In this document: positions 33,170 through 43,904 of the stretch, piece by piece
How the letters are laid out: every line of letters begins with the position of its first letter
Numbering within the stretch: the stretch's first letter is position 1
NCBI RefSeq assembly: GCF_000247695.1
Contig: NW_004624734.1
Span: forward strand, 10,238,658 to 10,302,657
Source: Heterocephalus glaber
Taxonomy: Eukaryota; Chordata; Mammalia; Rodentia; Bathyergidae
DNA: 64,000 nucleotides
Direction: 5' to 3'
Position numbers and translations under genes: made by a program
Notes under the pieces: model-generated
Told to the model about the DNA's origin: nothing
Databases searched by the model: none
Seen by the model: only the letters and a program-made list of their open reading frames with translations

Positions 33170-34060
33170 TGTGCATCTATCCATCCACCTATTCATCCAC
33201 CCATCTACCCATCCATCCAATCAGTCCATCCACATATTCATCCATCCATGCATTATTCATCCGTCCATCCATCCATCCATCCATCCATTCATCATCTATC
33301 TATCCACACTCATCCATTCTTGAAATTACTCAGCAAATGTTTATGAGCACAAGACTGTGCTGGGCTCTGGCTAATAACTCAAGCAGATTCCATGTGGCTG
33401 GAAGAGGAACACACAAAAAATTACAGAATAATATTGTGAGTGCTAACACAGAGGCAGAAACCAAGTGAGGCAGGAGCAAAGTTAGGGACAGAGGGAACTG
33501 CTTCTCCAAAGGCCCCAAGATGAGAAAAGCCCTGGCCTGACAAAGAAGAATGCCTGTGAAGGGCGCCATGGGCCAAGCTCAGGGTCTAGATTTCACCAGT
33601 CACTGAGGTTTTCAAGCAAGGCCACGGCACCGTCACTTTTCAGAGGTAGGGATATAGACTGGGGAAGGGAGAGGCTGCAGGCAGGAAAGGAGCTTTAGGA
33701 CCAGGCCACGAAAAGGGGTGGTGAGATGCACGCTGAGCTACTGCCAGGGTTGGCGGAAAGCAGGGGACAGACACTAGAGAAATTCCTGGAGTAGAGTGGA
33801 CTGGAATGGACAACCTCCGGGTGCGAGGAGTGAGCGAGAAGGGAACCAGAAGACTCCAGCTCTAGGTACTGAAGTGGGGAGCAGCTCATACCTTAATGCA
33901 GGTTGAGGACCAGGAGATGATGGGAGGGAAGGCAATAAAGAGTTGAACCCTGAACTTTCAAAGTTTAAGCAAATCCCTAGGGGATCCTCTGGGGGTGTGA
34001 CAGCCAGGGAGCTGCCTCCATGGGGCTGTGGATTTGGGAATCATCCTGCTGTGTGAGTGC
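33170..34060 (-). mobile_element. L2 LINE fragment, minus strand, CATC-expanded tail
   Basis: A CATC/CATT tail at 33174-33318 is followed by 'aaatgtttatgagcacaaga', 'tgctgggctctggctaataa', 'gcaggagcaaagttagggac', 'tctccaaaggccccaagatg' and, further on, 'gatttgggaatcatcctgct'. The order matches L2 read from its 3' end. No coding frame survives. Confidence 0.6.
33174..33318 (+). repeat. (CATC)n microsatellite
   Basis: Degenerate ATCC/CATT units at the 3' tail of an L2. The overlapping frames rich in His, Pro, Ser and Ile are artefacts of this repeat. Confidence 0.93.
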
Positions 34061-34064
34061 CATG

Positions 34065-36280
34065 TCCCCAAGGAGAAGGGGGGCAGTGGGATTCGAGCCC
34101 CTCTCCAGCCTCTCAATATGGAGGCACGTGTGCATGGGGCTGCAGATGGTTAGAGTACAAGTCTGCTAGTAAAGATGTTGAGTGTGAGTGTGTCGTGGGG
34201 TAAGACAACCCAGGGACAACCCAGCCATGCATTCTAGATCTGAACTGGCCATAGAGAATGTGACACCAGTTCAGAGGAAAGATCCAGAGTTTACTGGGAA
34301 CCTGGGAGATACTGGTCTCATGAATATATCAGAGAGCACAGATGGAGCAGTAAAGAGTTCTGCTTAAACATCTCCCCAGGGCTGCAGGATGACCAAGTAG
34401 GCAGTGTGCTGTGGCCAGTGGGAGCTGTGGAAGGCATTTCAGCCGAGGCTGAGTGCAGTCACCACATCCAGGCTCTGGGTAGCTCTGCATGGAGAGTGAC
34501 ATATGGAAGGCAAAGCAGCCAGTCTCCTCCTGAGGAGATGGAACAGATGCTTGGCCACTATGAATCTTCTGCTGCGTCTTGGCTGGAGCAGAGACAGAGA
34601 CAAGTTGAGCCACTTGGAACAAAGTTACACATAGATCTGCCACGCAGAGGACTCGAGCATTTCCAGAGAGGGTCCCTGGGACTTGGCTCCATTGGGACAG
34701 GCAACAGTCCAGGGACTCAAAGGGGGTGGTGGCCCATTGGGTTGAGTCACCATGAAGACCCATGGAGTGCCACCTCCGAAGTCACCCGGCTGACCTGTCG
34801 TCTTGAGAGCTCCTACCATGCCATGAAAGTCATGACAAATCACTTAAAAACAGCTCAGTGACTCTGGCAGCTTCGTTCTGCCTTGCCCTCAGGAGGCCGA
34901 GTGGGGGCTGCAGCGGCCAAGCTGGTGCACTCAGTCATCTGCAGCCTTGGGTCTGCTGCTGCTTTGGATTTCTCCAGCTTCCTCGGAGGGTTACTTCATT
35001 TGTTTGTGTTGCAGATGAAGTGTCTTTCCCTAGGGACCACGTCCTCTGTCTTTGGCAGCCGCCTCTGCCTGCTGAGGGAGGAGGTGTTGGGGCCAAGTTC
35101 AGGAGGAGCTTGCATCTACAGGGCTCTGCAGTCCACAGCAAGCCAGACTTTGGAGCCTTCTAACGCAGGGTGGCACCGCAATAAGCTGTCTCGCAGGGCT
35201 TTCAGCCCTGAATTATGTGTTATTGCTCAGTCTCCATGGCTCCGTCATCCTCTGTCTGCCTCCGCCTTTGTCCTTGCCCTGTCCCCGGTCCCCAGCTCTC
35301 TCTAGGTCTGTTTGTCCACATCCCTCTGCCTGGCTGCTGCTCTCTTCATCTCTGAGCCTCTGTCTCTGTGTCTCTGCCTCACAGTGCCAACTTTTGGCCA
35401 CTGTCATTGTCAGTGCTCACACTGAAGATTCACAACCCCTGTAGGGGCACTGGGACGTTTGTGTTTAATTTAACCCTGTGGTTTCCACTTCACTTCTTTG
35501 AGCACAGAACTATTTTTCTCCTCCTAGAAAACATTTTCCCAACACCCTGTGGAGCGACCTTCTGTAGGGCTTGCTGGGGGAATTCTGCTGCCTGCCGTGA
35601 CTCTGTTCCCTGTGCTGTTGCCTTCCAGCTCTCTCTCTTCCTTCTGAATCGCTGTGTCTCCCTCTCCTTCTCGGAAGTTTTCACCCTCTCTTTTTCCTCC
35701 CTCTTTTTGTTTCTCTGTCTCTCTCTGATTCATCCTCTCTCTCCTCTGACTGTCTCCATCTGTCTCATCTGCCCTACTCCTTAGGACCACACTGGCCCTG
35801 ACCAGTGCCCTCCAAGGGTCTGGAGGCCACATTCTAAGTCAGAGTGGGACACCTGGAGCTCTTGGAGGGAAGTTGTCCGTGGGAAGCGGGATGTGCCAGA
35901 GGATGGCACTGCTACAGCCCCTGGTGTCCTTCCAAATGGGAAGGTGGGAAGGTGGGGGGGAGGTGCCAAGGCTGTGGGACCTGCCTGAGCCCCACAGGAT
36001 GACGCTGACATTGCAGGGATCAGCCCAGGCCACGCAGGCCAAGGATTAACATGGACATGAGGAAAGAGGGCTGGAATTGGGCTTTGAAAGTACTTGGTTA
36101 ATTTTCTTCCTGTCTATAGTTTACTTCTCTTTCTCATTTCTTTGTCCTCCGCCTCCCTCTTTATCTTCTGTCCAAGGCCCTTCTTCCTCTACCTTGGTCT
36201 TCAGAGCAGGATGGGAACTTCCTTTGCTGTCTGTGAACCCTTCCTGGTAAGGCCTGGCATTTGTCCCATGCCTTAGACAT
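34065..36280. other. Unassigned DNA with a pyrimidine-rich block
   Basis: 34065-35200 shows no repeat I can name. About 35230-35790 is strongly C/T-rich on the plus strand (repeated CTCTGTCTCT and TCTCC). Overlapping frames occur on both strands throughout, and none looks real. Confidence 0.45.
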
Positions 36281-36284
36281 CACC

Positions 36285-36440
36285 TTGCACCTTCTCAGGT
36301 GCCGCTGGGATGAGCTGTGAGAGAGCAATCCTGTTCCCATTTCACACAGGAGAAAATCAGGGCCCCCTGGGGGTGGTAAGTGACTTGTCCAACATCGTGA
36401 AGCTCACATCAGCTGATGCCTGGTTCACACGTTTCAACCA
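36285..36440 (+). mobile_element. MIR SINE
   Basis: 'catttcacacaggagaaaat' then 'taagtgacttgtccaacatc' and 'gaagctcacatcagctgat' follow MIR order. Confidence 0.65.
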
Positions 36441-36444
36441 CCTC

Positions 36445-37995
36445 CTGGGTGCCTGAACTCCTGGGTGTGGCTTTATGTGCCGTTTCCCAAGCCACTATCC
36501 TGGCTCAGGTCCTTTCTGCTATGACTTCTGGAAAGAAGAGGTTGGTGGACACAGAGCCACCGGGTTTCCCAGGCCACTGGGTAGGGTCTCACCCGAACCC
36601 AAGCTGCCCTGGAGCTGGGACTCTAGGGTGGGGATGTGACTTGGCCCTGCAGGTCCTTTGCTGACCTGTCTTCTTTTCCTCCATCTTTGACCAGATGATG
36701 CCAGGAGGAGCTAGAAGGAAGAAGCTGGCCTGGGCACAAATCTTTTGGATCCTGGAACACGACTGTCAGCGACTTTGGAGGCAGGTGAATTTCCAATCCC
36801 GTCTTACATAAGGAAACACAAAGTTCATATTTCCAGACATAACGGGAGGCTGTTTCTCAGCTGTCACTGGCCATCAGTCAGGGCAGAATGAGGACAAGTG
36901 CAGACAGCCGGACAGGACAGGAGGAAGGAGCGGAGGGAGGGCCGGGCTGCCAGCCTCACAGGTTGGCACGGACTCCAGCCTCTCGTGGTAGCAAGGCTCT
37001 GGGCAGAGGACACCATGCCAAGCAGCAGAAATGTCATCCCGGTTCCCCACACGGCAGCCCCTGGGAAGCAGGGATCCTAACTCTGGTCCGGAGAAGACAG
37101 AAGAGAGGTTGGGATAACAAGTCCCCCAAACCCCTTGTCAGGAGTTTGAACACCAAGCCCGCCCTCTTCTGCTGAGCAGCTCTCGCTCAGGAGGTGACGG
37201 TGCTTCGATCCTGGGGCCTTTTGAGCCATGAGCTCATGCACACTCATTGGGGTGTTGGCTAAGTGGTCAGAAAGCTGCAGACAGGGTTGGACTAAATGAC
37301 TTTGGTCTCAGGAGCTTCAGACTCTGAGCACCCTCAACTCAGACCAGCAGTGTGGTCAGAGCCAGGCGTGTTGGCCATAGGGAGAGAAGAAATAGCCTGG
37401 GTCCCCTGCAAAGAGCAGAAGGAGCAAACAGGAAAGGAAAAGGAATGACTGGAATCTGACAGTGCAGCGTCATCTGTCACAGAAAGAATCTGGAAGAGCT
37501 CATGCCTGTCAAGAGGAGTCTAAAGAAACAATAGGAAAAAGACCTTGAGATCATTCTGAGACTGACAGGCCAAGAAATCTCATTTTGTGACAAAAGTGAG
37601 CTGCAGAAGAAGGTGGGCACGAGGGGATCATTTCTGCGGAAAGATACAAAACGCAAAGCCTCCCATTTCAGTATGTAGATGTGAAAGAAGATCAATGCAC
37701 CCCAAGAGATCTGGAAAGAGACACCCCAAACTAGTGGTGGGGTTTCCTCCAGGGAAGGGCTGAGATGATGGGAGGGCACAGTATGAAGGGTCATGGCGGG
37801 GAGGAGAGGGAGTTTTGATTAATCTCCAGTTTGAATTGCTGACAGCAAAAATGTAACTTTGTGTTTCTTGAGCAATTAAGAATAATTGCGTAAGTAAATA
37901 AGAGAAGTGCAGATGTGCTTTGTGGATAATTAAGGCTGAGGGTGCCGATGATTTGACTGATTGAGCCAGTAAACATTAAGATGTATGTGTCCTCT
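36445..37995. other. Unassigned non-coding DNA
   Basis: No repeat or gene recognised in this stretch. Confidence 0.4.
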
Positions 37996-37999
37996 GGGA

Positions 38000-38175
38000 C
38001 AAGACCTGTGCTAGTGGTTGTAGAGATGAAATAGGGAGATTCTGTTCCCAAGAAGCTTAGGATCCAAGGAGGAAGATAAATTGCAAACCAAAATGATAAT
38101 CACAGAGCAGTCATTGCCAGAACTTGTCTAGATTAAGATCACATTTGAGTGGGGCTCTGAAGGATGAATAGGAGT
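38000..38175 (-). mobile_element. L2 3'-end fragment, minus strand
   Basis: 'cctgtgctagtggttgtaga', 'gattctgttcccaagaagct', 'atcacatttgagtggggctc' and 'gaaggatgaataggagtctg' are in reversed-L2 order. Confidence 0.68.
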
Positions 38176-38179
38176 CTGT

Positions 38180-39570
38180 CTAAGGAGGGCCATAACCAGC
38201 TTTCCAGCCAGCTCTCCTTCCTCCTAGAACTAACACACCTGCAGACCTGTGTGAAGACACCAGATTCTAGTCTGACTCATCCCCATGCCACATGTCCCCA
38301 TGATCCTGTTTCCTGTTGCGAGAAGAGGGAAGGAGGTGACTTCTATCCTGCCAAATCTCCAGGATCATGATGAAGATCAAGTGGAATAACACTTGGAATA
38401 ATGCTTCATAAACCAAGAAGCACAAAGTATTATTTAGAATCCAGTCTTGCTTCTAGAAGCTCGGTCAGCTGCCCAAACAGGAAAATTACATTTCAAAGAT
38501 GCTCTGAATTTCCCTCCCCCGTCCCCAGGCCTTTGTCAGCCAAGGGCAGGCTAAATCCCCCTGGCCTGTCCTTTCCAGAGAGGTAAAGGCTGCCGGGAGA
38601 GGAGGGGAAGGTGCAGGAAAGGGAGGAGATGACTTCCTCACAGCCCCGGGTCACAAGGACCATTGGCCTCTTCAGCCAGTTTGGGGCTGGGCTGGCCCAG
38701 CCTTGGAGTCAGTACATAGGACTCTTTTTGCTCTCAGACTTGGCTGTTTTCTGCTTTTCCCCCCACCTTGCCAAAGAAGCCAGCTCTTGGAAGATTCTGT
38801 AGCTTTTCCATCCTGCAGAGGCGAGTGCTGGTCTTCCCTGGGGACACCTAGGGTCCTTGTGCTGACATGGCCATGGTCACTGCCCCTCAAAGCCTGGCAT
38901 GCAAACAGGGGCACCATTCAGAGCTCCCCAGGGCCTTTGACATTATCAGGATCAGTTGAAGGGAAGAGCCTCTGCCAGGCTCAAGCTGACAGCGGTGGTG
39001 TTCAGTGGCAAGTGGCAGCAGGGGGCTGCAGGACTCTGCTGAGTCTGGGTTCCTGGGGACCAAGGCTGCACCTAATTTGTCACTGCATGCTCAGGACCCA
39101 GCCTGGGTGCTGGCATAGGCAGGTGCTCAGAACGTGCCTACTTCCTACTTCTGATCTTAGCCCAGGTAGGCTGAGACTGGCTGCCCCTTCCCATGCCTTC
39201 CACCAGTAAAACACACATCAAATTAATGAACCGGTTCTCCCAGTGCTAGGAAATCTACCACACTTTAATGAAATCCAATTAGTGCCTCCACTGTGAAGCA
39301 CAGACTAGAAGATGCTGAACAAGGACATGCCTGTTCCAGTCATCCAGAGGTGTCTTCCCCACCTCCATCACCCTTCCAGAAACAGTACTGCCACGCGTTT
39401 CAGCATCTTTTGTCTCCAAATGAACATCTGCTTCCAAGCTTTCCCAGCCTCGGACTTCTTCCAGTGGGAGGGTGCTCCTGCACTTTTCATCCACTCACTC
39501 CCCTTCCCGTTCTTCTACTTACTCTTTTTCCTTCCCACCCACAAATCCACCCAATCTCCAGCCCTTCTGT
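38180..39570. other. Unassigned non-coding DNA
   Basis: Contains overlapping frames on both strands (for example a 168-codon frame at 38703-39209) with no recognisable product. A MIR 3' scrap may lie near 38380-38435. Confidence 0.4.
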
Positions 39571-39574
39571 CTGA

Positions 39575-39803
39575 CATTCATTCATTTACTCGCCTGATAT
39601 ATCCACTCAAACACCCACTTCCCCATCATCCCATTCAGCCACTACCCCACGGTCCATTTGCCTGTCTACCCACCTATCCACCCATCATCTCCCCATCCGT
39701 TCACCATCCATCCACCCATCTGCTCACCATTCATCCATCCACCCATCCACTCACCACCCATCCATCCGTCTACCCATCCACTATCCATCCATTTGTCCAT
39801 ACA
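39575..39803 (+). repeat. (CATC)n microsatellite
   Basis: Degenerate CCATCCA units over about 230 bases. The 184-codon frame at 39312-39866 depends on it and is artefactual. Confidence 0.92.
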
Positions 39804-39930
39804 AATGCACACCCTAAAAATTTCCTCGAGGACCTACTTTACGTGAAGTCCTTTGTCCAGCACTAGGGAAACCATAGTGAACAAGAATTCAATTCCTTCT
39901 CTGGAGAAGCTTCTCTCTAGCAAGAGAAAA
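39575..39930 (-). mobile_element. L2 3' end with expanded CATC tail
   Basis: A long ATTC/CATC tract (39575-39803) is followed by 'ctttgtccagcactagggaa', 'accatagtgaacaagaattc' and 'tctctggagaagcttctctc', the reversed L2 3' end. Confidence 0.65.
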
Positions 39931-39964
39931 TTGATATACAGCATTGTGGTCAAGAATGAGGACA

Positions 39965-40136
39965 GGGCAAGGGATTTAGCTCCTGCCTCGCAAATGCAAG
40001 GTCCTGAGTTTGATCCCNNNNNNNNNNNNNNNNNNNNNNNNNNNNNNNNNNNNNNNNNNNNNNNNNNNNNNNNNNNNNNNNNNNNNNNNNNNNNNNNNNN
40101 NNNNNNNNNNNNNNNNNAAAAAAAAAAAAAAAAAAA
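39965..40136 (+). mobile_element. Young ID-type SINE spanning the assembly gap
   Basis: A tRNA-like head 'gggatttagctcctgcctcg' and a B-box region 'ggtcctgagtttgatccc' precede the N run, and a 19-base A tail follows it. Identical 13-base flanks (AAGAATGAGGACA at 39952-39964 and 40135-40147) mark a target-site duplication. The short A-box region shows a small deletion compared with the copy at 62.4 kb. Confidence 0.82.
40018..40117. other. Assembly gap (100 N)
   Basis: Exactly 100 undetermined bases, a conventional placeholder, so the real length is unknown. It falls at the junction of a SINE and its A tail, a common place for short-read assemblies to break. Frames translated through it are meaningless. 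Confidence 0.99.
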
Positions 40137-40149
40137 GAATGAGGACAAA

Positions 40150-40290
40150 TTGCTTACCTTCTGTGTGCCTCAGGTCCCTCATTGCAAATACTAATCACCT
40201 TGAGCAATTGGTGTGAAAATTAAATGAGAAAATTCATGCAAAGTGCTTAGCATGAACCCTGGTGTAAATATTTCTCCACAAGTGATCAAT
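40150..40290 (+). mobile_element. MIR SINE fragment
   Basis: 'ctgtgtgcctcaggtccctc', 'gtgtgaaaattaaatgagaa' and 'gcaaagtgcttagcatgaac' match the MIR 3' half. Confidence 0.68.
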
Positions 40291-40374
40291 AACATTGTTA
40301 TATATAGTATTGATCCTGTGATCATTATCATTCATTCCCTCATATATTAATTATAGGATGTAATCACTTATGAA

Positions 40375-40520
40375 TTTAATACTTCACACATCCATGAATA
40401 TTTATTGAGTCTCTACTGCATATCCTGGCCTGTGTTAAGTTCTATGGCTTTCAGGAGTTTAAAATCTTATTGTGCAAAGGAGACATAGACTCTCAAAATA
40501 TTTCAAAAGTAATAATAACC
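40375..40520 (-). mobile_element. L2 3'-end fragment, minus strand
   Basis: 'catgaatatttattgagtct', 'ctactgcatatcctggcctg' and 'ttcaggagtttaaaatctta' follow the reversed L2 end. Confidence 0.65.
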
Positions 40521-40589
40521 ACAAAAATAGTTGTAATAATTAGAGTGGATATCTATTCAGAGCTGATTATGTGCCGGGTTTTGTGCATG

Positions 40590-40755
40590 ATATATATATG
40601 AATTCTTTTCACTCTCTTAAAAACTCTGAAACGACTTCTTGTTTTCCCATTCTACAGATGAGGACATCAGGCCAAGGGCAGGCAAGTGTCTTCCCAGGTC
40701 ACAGAGCTGGTAGATGGAGGCACTGGGATTTGGACCTCATGAGCTCAATCTGAAT
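40590..40755 (+). mobile_element. MIR SINE
   Basis: 'cattctacagatgaggacat', 'cttcccaggtcacagagctg' and 'gaggcactgggatttggacc' are the MIR core. Confidence 0.78.
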
Positions 40756-41029
40756 GTGTTACAGAGCATGAGGGAGAACCCAAAGGGCAAACTCAGGAAA
40801 CGGTGAACAACAGAGATGTAACTTCATCAAGGAGGGGAGTGTTTAATTCATTCCATTCCCAGATGTGGACCATGGCACACTGCCACAGATTCATCTGTCC
40901 CCACATCCCAGCCAAGTGCCCTGCAGCAAACCCCAGGGGCCCAGGAATCTGCCTTCTAATCCTGAGCTCCCTCCTGGTAAGTTTGGAAGAACTCTGATGT
41001 TGAAAGCATTAGGATGCCCCCAACTTTAC

Positions 41030-41110
41030 TGCACACTGCCTTGTGATGCCAGGCACATTACTAGCTCAGTTTCCCCTCTAGAAAGTGGGGTCACTAATAG
41101 TTGCTTCTTG
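41030..41110 (+). mobile_element. MIR SINE fragment
   Basis: 'ttactagctcagtttcccct' followed by 'gaaagtggggtcactaatag'. Confidence 0.55.
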
Positions 41111-41114
41111 GCAC

Positions 41115-42205
41115 TTACAGGGATGAGATCTGGTATGTACACAGAGAGGGGCCCACAGTTGGGTCCCAGTGGCAGAGGATACAATGCTTGGGTCCTGGAC
41201 AGATGCAGGAGGTGCCCTGCCTCCACGGGGGGGGGGGGGGGGAGTGGTCCAGAGCAGGAATGAACACTTCTGGTGTCTGTGGTGCCACTGTGGCTTTGCA
41301 CTGGATACATCTGGCTCCAGCACGTCGAAGTGCATTGAAGCTACAGTGCTCACCCTTCTTCACTTGGGAGCCTTGCCCAGTGGCTTGGTTCTCAGGATCT
41401 TTCTTCCAGAGCAAATAGTTGGGATAGTGACAGCAGGGTGTGCTTGGGATCTGACTGGAGCTTGATTCGGTTGGCCCGCTCCAGCCCACTTGGCATTTGC
41501 GACTGGTCCCCGGAGGTGCCAGCTTGCTCCACAAATCCCCAGAACAGCCCTTGTCCTCCTTCCTGGCTTGGTAAACAGCAAACGTGGTGTGTCAGCCCCT
41601 GCTTCTGCTGGGTGAGTGACAGGGTCGCCCCAGCAAGACTGAGTGCTCTTCTGGATGGGCATGACCAGGGGTCACCGTAACGGCTGACAGAGGAAATTTT
41701 ATCCATCTGTGCACATGTCACCGTGATTGTCACTGTGCATGAACTGCTCACAGATCTGCCAGCCACTTCTGGTGGCCTGGTACAGATTGTTTGACTAAGA
41801 CTGGGTGAGGGCAGCATTTGGCAGGTGTCTGGCCAAGCAGGGGGTCCCCAGCATGGCATGGTGAAGTGGGTTCACTCGTGTTGGTTTGGGGTAACAGAGG
41901 GAAGAGGGCTGGGATGGAGAAGGTGGGCTGACAGAGCAGGGAGCGTAGAAGTCTGGAGAAAGCTGGTTGTACCAGACCTGTGCCTGAAGCCCAGCTGCAG
42001 AGCAGGGGAGCTCAGGACCCCAGGGGCCGCAAAGGGGAAAACAGTGGGAGGCGCTATTAGCACATAGTGCGAAGGGCGGGAACCTCAATCCCTCCAGGGC
42101 AAAGCCCACAGCAGATCTTCACTCGGAGATGTCCATTGTTGCTGTTGACTTCTCTTCCAGCCCCTCCCCAGATTGCACTTTGCTCCACCTGGGGGTTGGC
42201 AACAT
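41115..42205. other. Unassigned GC-rich DNA
   Basis: Includes a 16-base G run (41227-41242). Frames occur on both strands (for example 155 codons at 41392-41859, minus) without any known domain. Confidence 0.4.
41227..41242 (+). repeat. Poly-G run of 16
   Basis: Uninterrupted G homopolymer. Length may be uncertain in the assembly and the tract could form G-quadruplex DNA. Confidence 0.9.
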
Positions 42206-42279
42206 CTCACAGGGTGTTTTCCAGGGCTGCCATCACAAAGCACCCAGACTGATAGGCTCTGGTGAGTAACAAATGTATC

Positions 42280-42650
42280 ATCTGCTGTGGTTTCAGTGTT
42301 GTGTCCCCACCAAAATTCATGTTGAAACCTAATCACCAGGAGGATGATATTGGAAGTTGGGGTCTCCAGAGGTTGTTGGGTTGCAAGGGCAGAATGGGAC
42401 TGAATGTCCTTATAAAAGGCCTTGAAGGAGAGGGTTGTCTTGCTCATCCTTTTTGCTTTCCATCATTTGAGGACACAACATTCCCCCTCTCCATAGGGTG
42501 CAGGTTAAAAGGGTCATCCTGGGAGCTGACAGGAGGCTTCCAATGCCTTCATCTTGAACTTCAGTCTCCGGAACTGTGAGCCATTCCATTCTTTGGTAAA
42601 TTCCCTGGACTCTGGTATTTTGTCACAGTACCACAAAACAGGCCAGAACT
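42280..42650 (+). mobile_element. ERVL-MaLR LTR inside the MLT1
   Basis: 'tgctgtggtttcagtgttgt', 'aattcatgttgaaacctaat', 'aatgtccttataaaaggcct' and 'agtctccggaactgtgagcc' are typical MaLR landmarks in plus orientation. Confidence 0.78.
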
Positions 42651-42841
42651 TCACATCAAGTTCTGGAGCCCTGTGGCCTCCAGCACTCCCAGCCTCCAGT
42701 GTTGCCGGCCAGGCAGACACTCCTTGCTTTCTACTTTCATCCTCACTGGCACTTTCTCTGTGTGTCTGTATAGAAATTTCCCTTTTTAAAAGACCATCAG
42801 TTACATTGGGTTAGGTCCCTACCCTATTCTAATATGATACC

Positions 42842-43353
42842 TGTAAGATATAGAAACTATTTTCAAGATAAAGTCTTTAACTCTGAGTGGAAAGCCACTG
42901 GCCTGCACATGTGACTAAAGTTATGCACCTGAAAGGGTCCCTAAAAGGGGGGGAAGGGGTAGATAGTCAATAAAGCATGTTTCACTATGGTACACTGATT
43001 GGGAAAGTAGTTGCAGCTAAGAAGTTACTTACTGTGGCATAATAGTTTACCCTTAAACCCAAAAAATGTTTACAGAGGGAACAGGCCAAAGGTGTCTCCT
43101 AATAAAATCTGGGGGATGTCCGAGGAGATTCTACCCACCCCACCATAGTACTCAGTCAATGAGGAACTGGGGGAAGTGACCTTCGTGCCATGGATAAACT
43201 CATGTAACCACCCCGGTGTGCCTGCCTGTCTCTTAAACTGGAACCCACTCTTGCAAGATCAAGAAATAAAGCACGACTTTTGCTGAACTCCTGGTCCTCA
43301 GTCTGATCTGTTCATCGCACACAATCAAAGGTGAGTGGGGCTTGTTGCTCACA
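42842..43353 (+). mobile_element. Solo ERV-type LTR (about 512 bp)
   Basis: Proposed ends are TGTAAGATATAG and GTTGCTCACA. AATAAA sits at 43265-43270, followed by a U5-like 'ctggtcctcagtctgatctg'. Host MLT1 sequence resumes on either side. Proposed flanking pentamers (ATACC and GCACC) match at only 3 of 5, so the ends are tentative. It is a retroviral LTR by architecture, class I or II not resolved. No viral genes remain. Confidence 0.62.
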
Positions 43354-43546
43354 GCACCATCTTAATTTAACTAATTACAGCTACAGGAATCCTGTTCTCA
43401 AACAAGGTGACATTCTGAGGTACCTTGGGCTAAGACTTGGGAATTTTAGGGGGATGCAATTTAAATAGTCCCCGGGCTTGTGTGGGTGTGGTGATGACAA
43501 GATGACAACAGACAGTCCTGCATACAGCTGGTAGTGATGTCTTCCC

Positions 43547-43900
43547 ATTCATTCATTCATGCATGCATCCATTCATTCATCACTGAGCACCTACTATGTG
43601 TTGGTTTGGAGACACAAGGTGAGTTAAATCTCTCTCTACAAGCAACCTGGGGGTGAGCTGATAAGTAAATCAATGAATTGTCATTTATGGCAGAGAATTC
43701 ACGGGTGCACAGAGGAGGGACAGCTTGCTTGGAGACCAGCAGCAATGGCTTCCCAGAAAAGGGTCTTTGCAAAGGAGGAAATGAGCCCAGGGAGCAGTGA
43801 AGAGGGACATTCCAACAGTCCAGCCAGAGCTGCTTCCTGCAGGCTGGCGCCTTTGGGAGGGAGCAGAAGGTTCCAGACAGAGAATGCCACACCTGAGCGG
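43547..43900 (-). mobile_element. L2 3' end with CATT tail, minus strand
   Basis: A CATT/CATC tail (43547-43580), then 'tgagcacctactatgtgttg', 'tggggtgagctgataagt'-like sequence, and 'gcagtgaagagggacattcc', the reversed L2 end. Confidence 0.68.
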
Positions 43901-43904
43901 GGAG

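Larger units (their letters stand above)
42207..43465 (-). mobile_element. MLT1-type LTR (minus) cut into three by two LTRs
   Basis: Reversed MLT1 blocks lie at 42207-42262 ('ccagggctgccatcacaaag'), about 42660-42841 ('gaaatttccctttttaaaag', 'ttgggttaggtccctaccc') and 43354-43465 ('aactaattacagctacagga', 'ggtgacattctgaggtacc'). A plus-strand MaLR LTR and an ERV-type LTR fill the spaces. Block order is correct for a single ancestral element. Confidence 0.7.

Noticed and set aside
33174..33318. Regularly spaced repeats that could suggest a CRISPR array
   Set aside because: They are contiguous tetranucleotides without unique spacers, in mammalian DNA.
35230..35790. Possible exon cluster in a C/T-rich block
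   Set aside because: Polypyrimidine bias creates false splice-acceptor-like tracts and open frames on both strands; no consistent exon structure.
39312..39866. 184-codon plus-strand frame
   Set aside because: Its second half is the CATC array and an L2 tail; no unique protein segment.
39834..40216. Frames crossing the N run
   Set aside because: They rely on undetermined bases and the poly-A tail of a SINE.
42842..43353. Possible provirus
   Set aside because: Only one LTR is present; no gag, pol or env-like sequence and no second LTR lies nearby.
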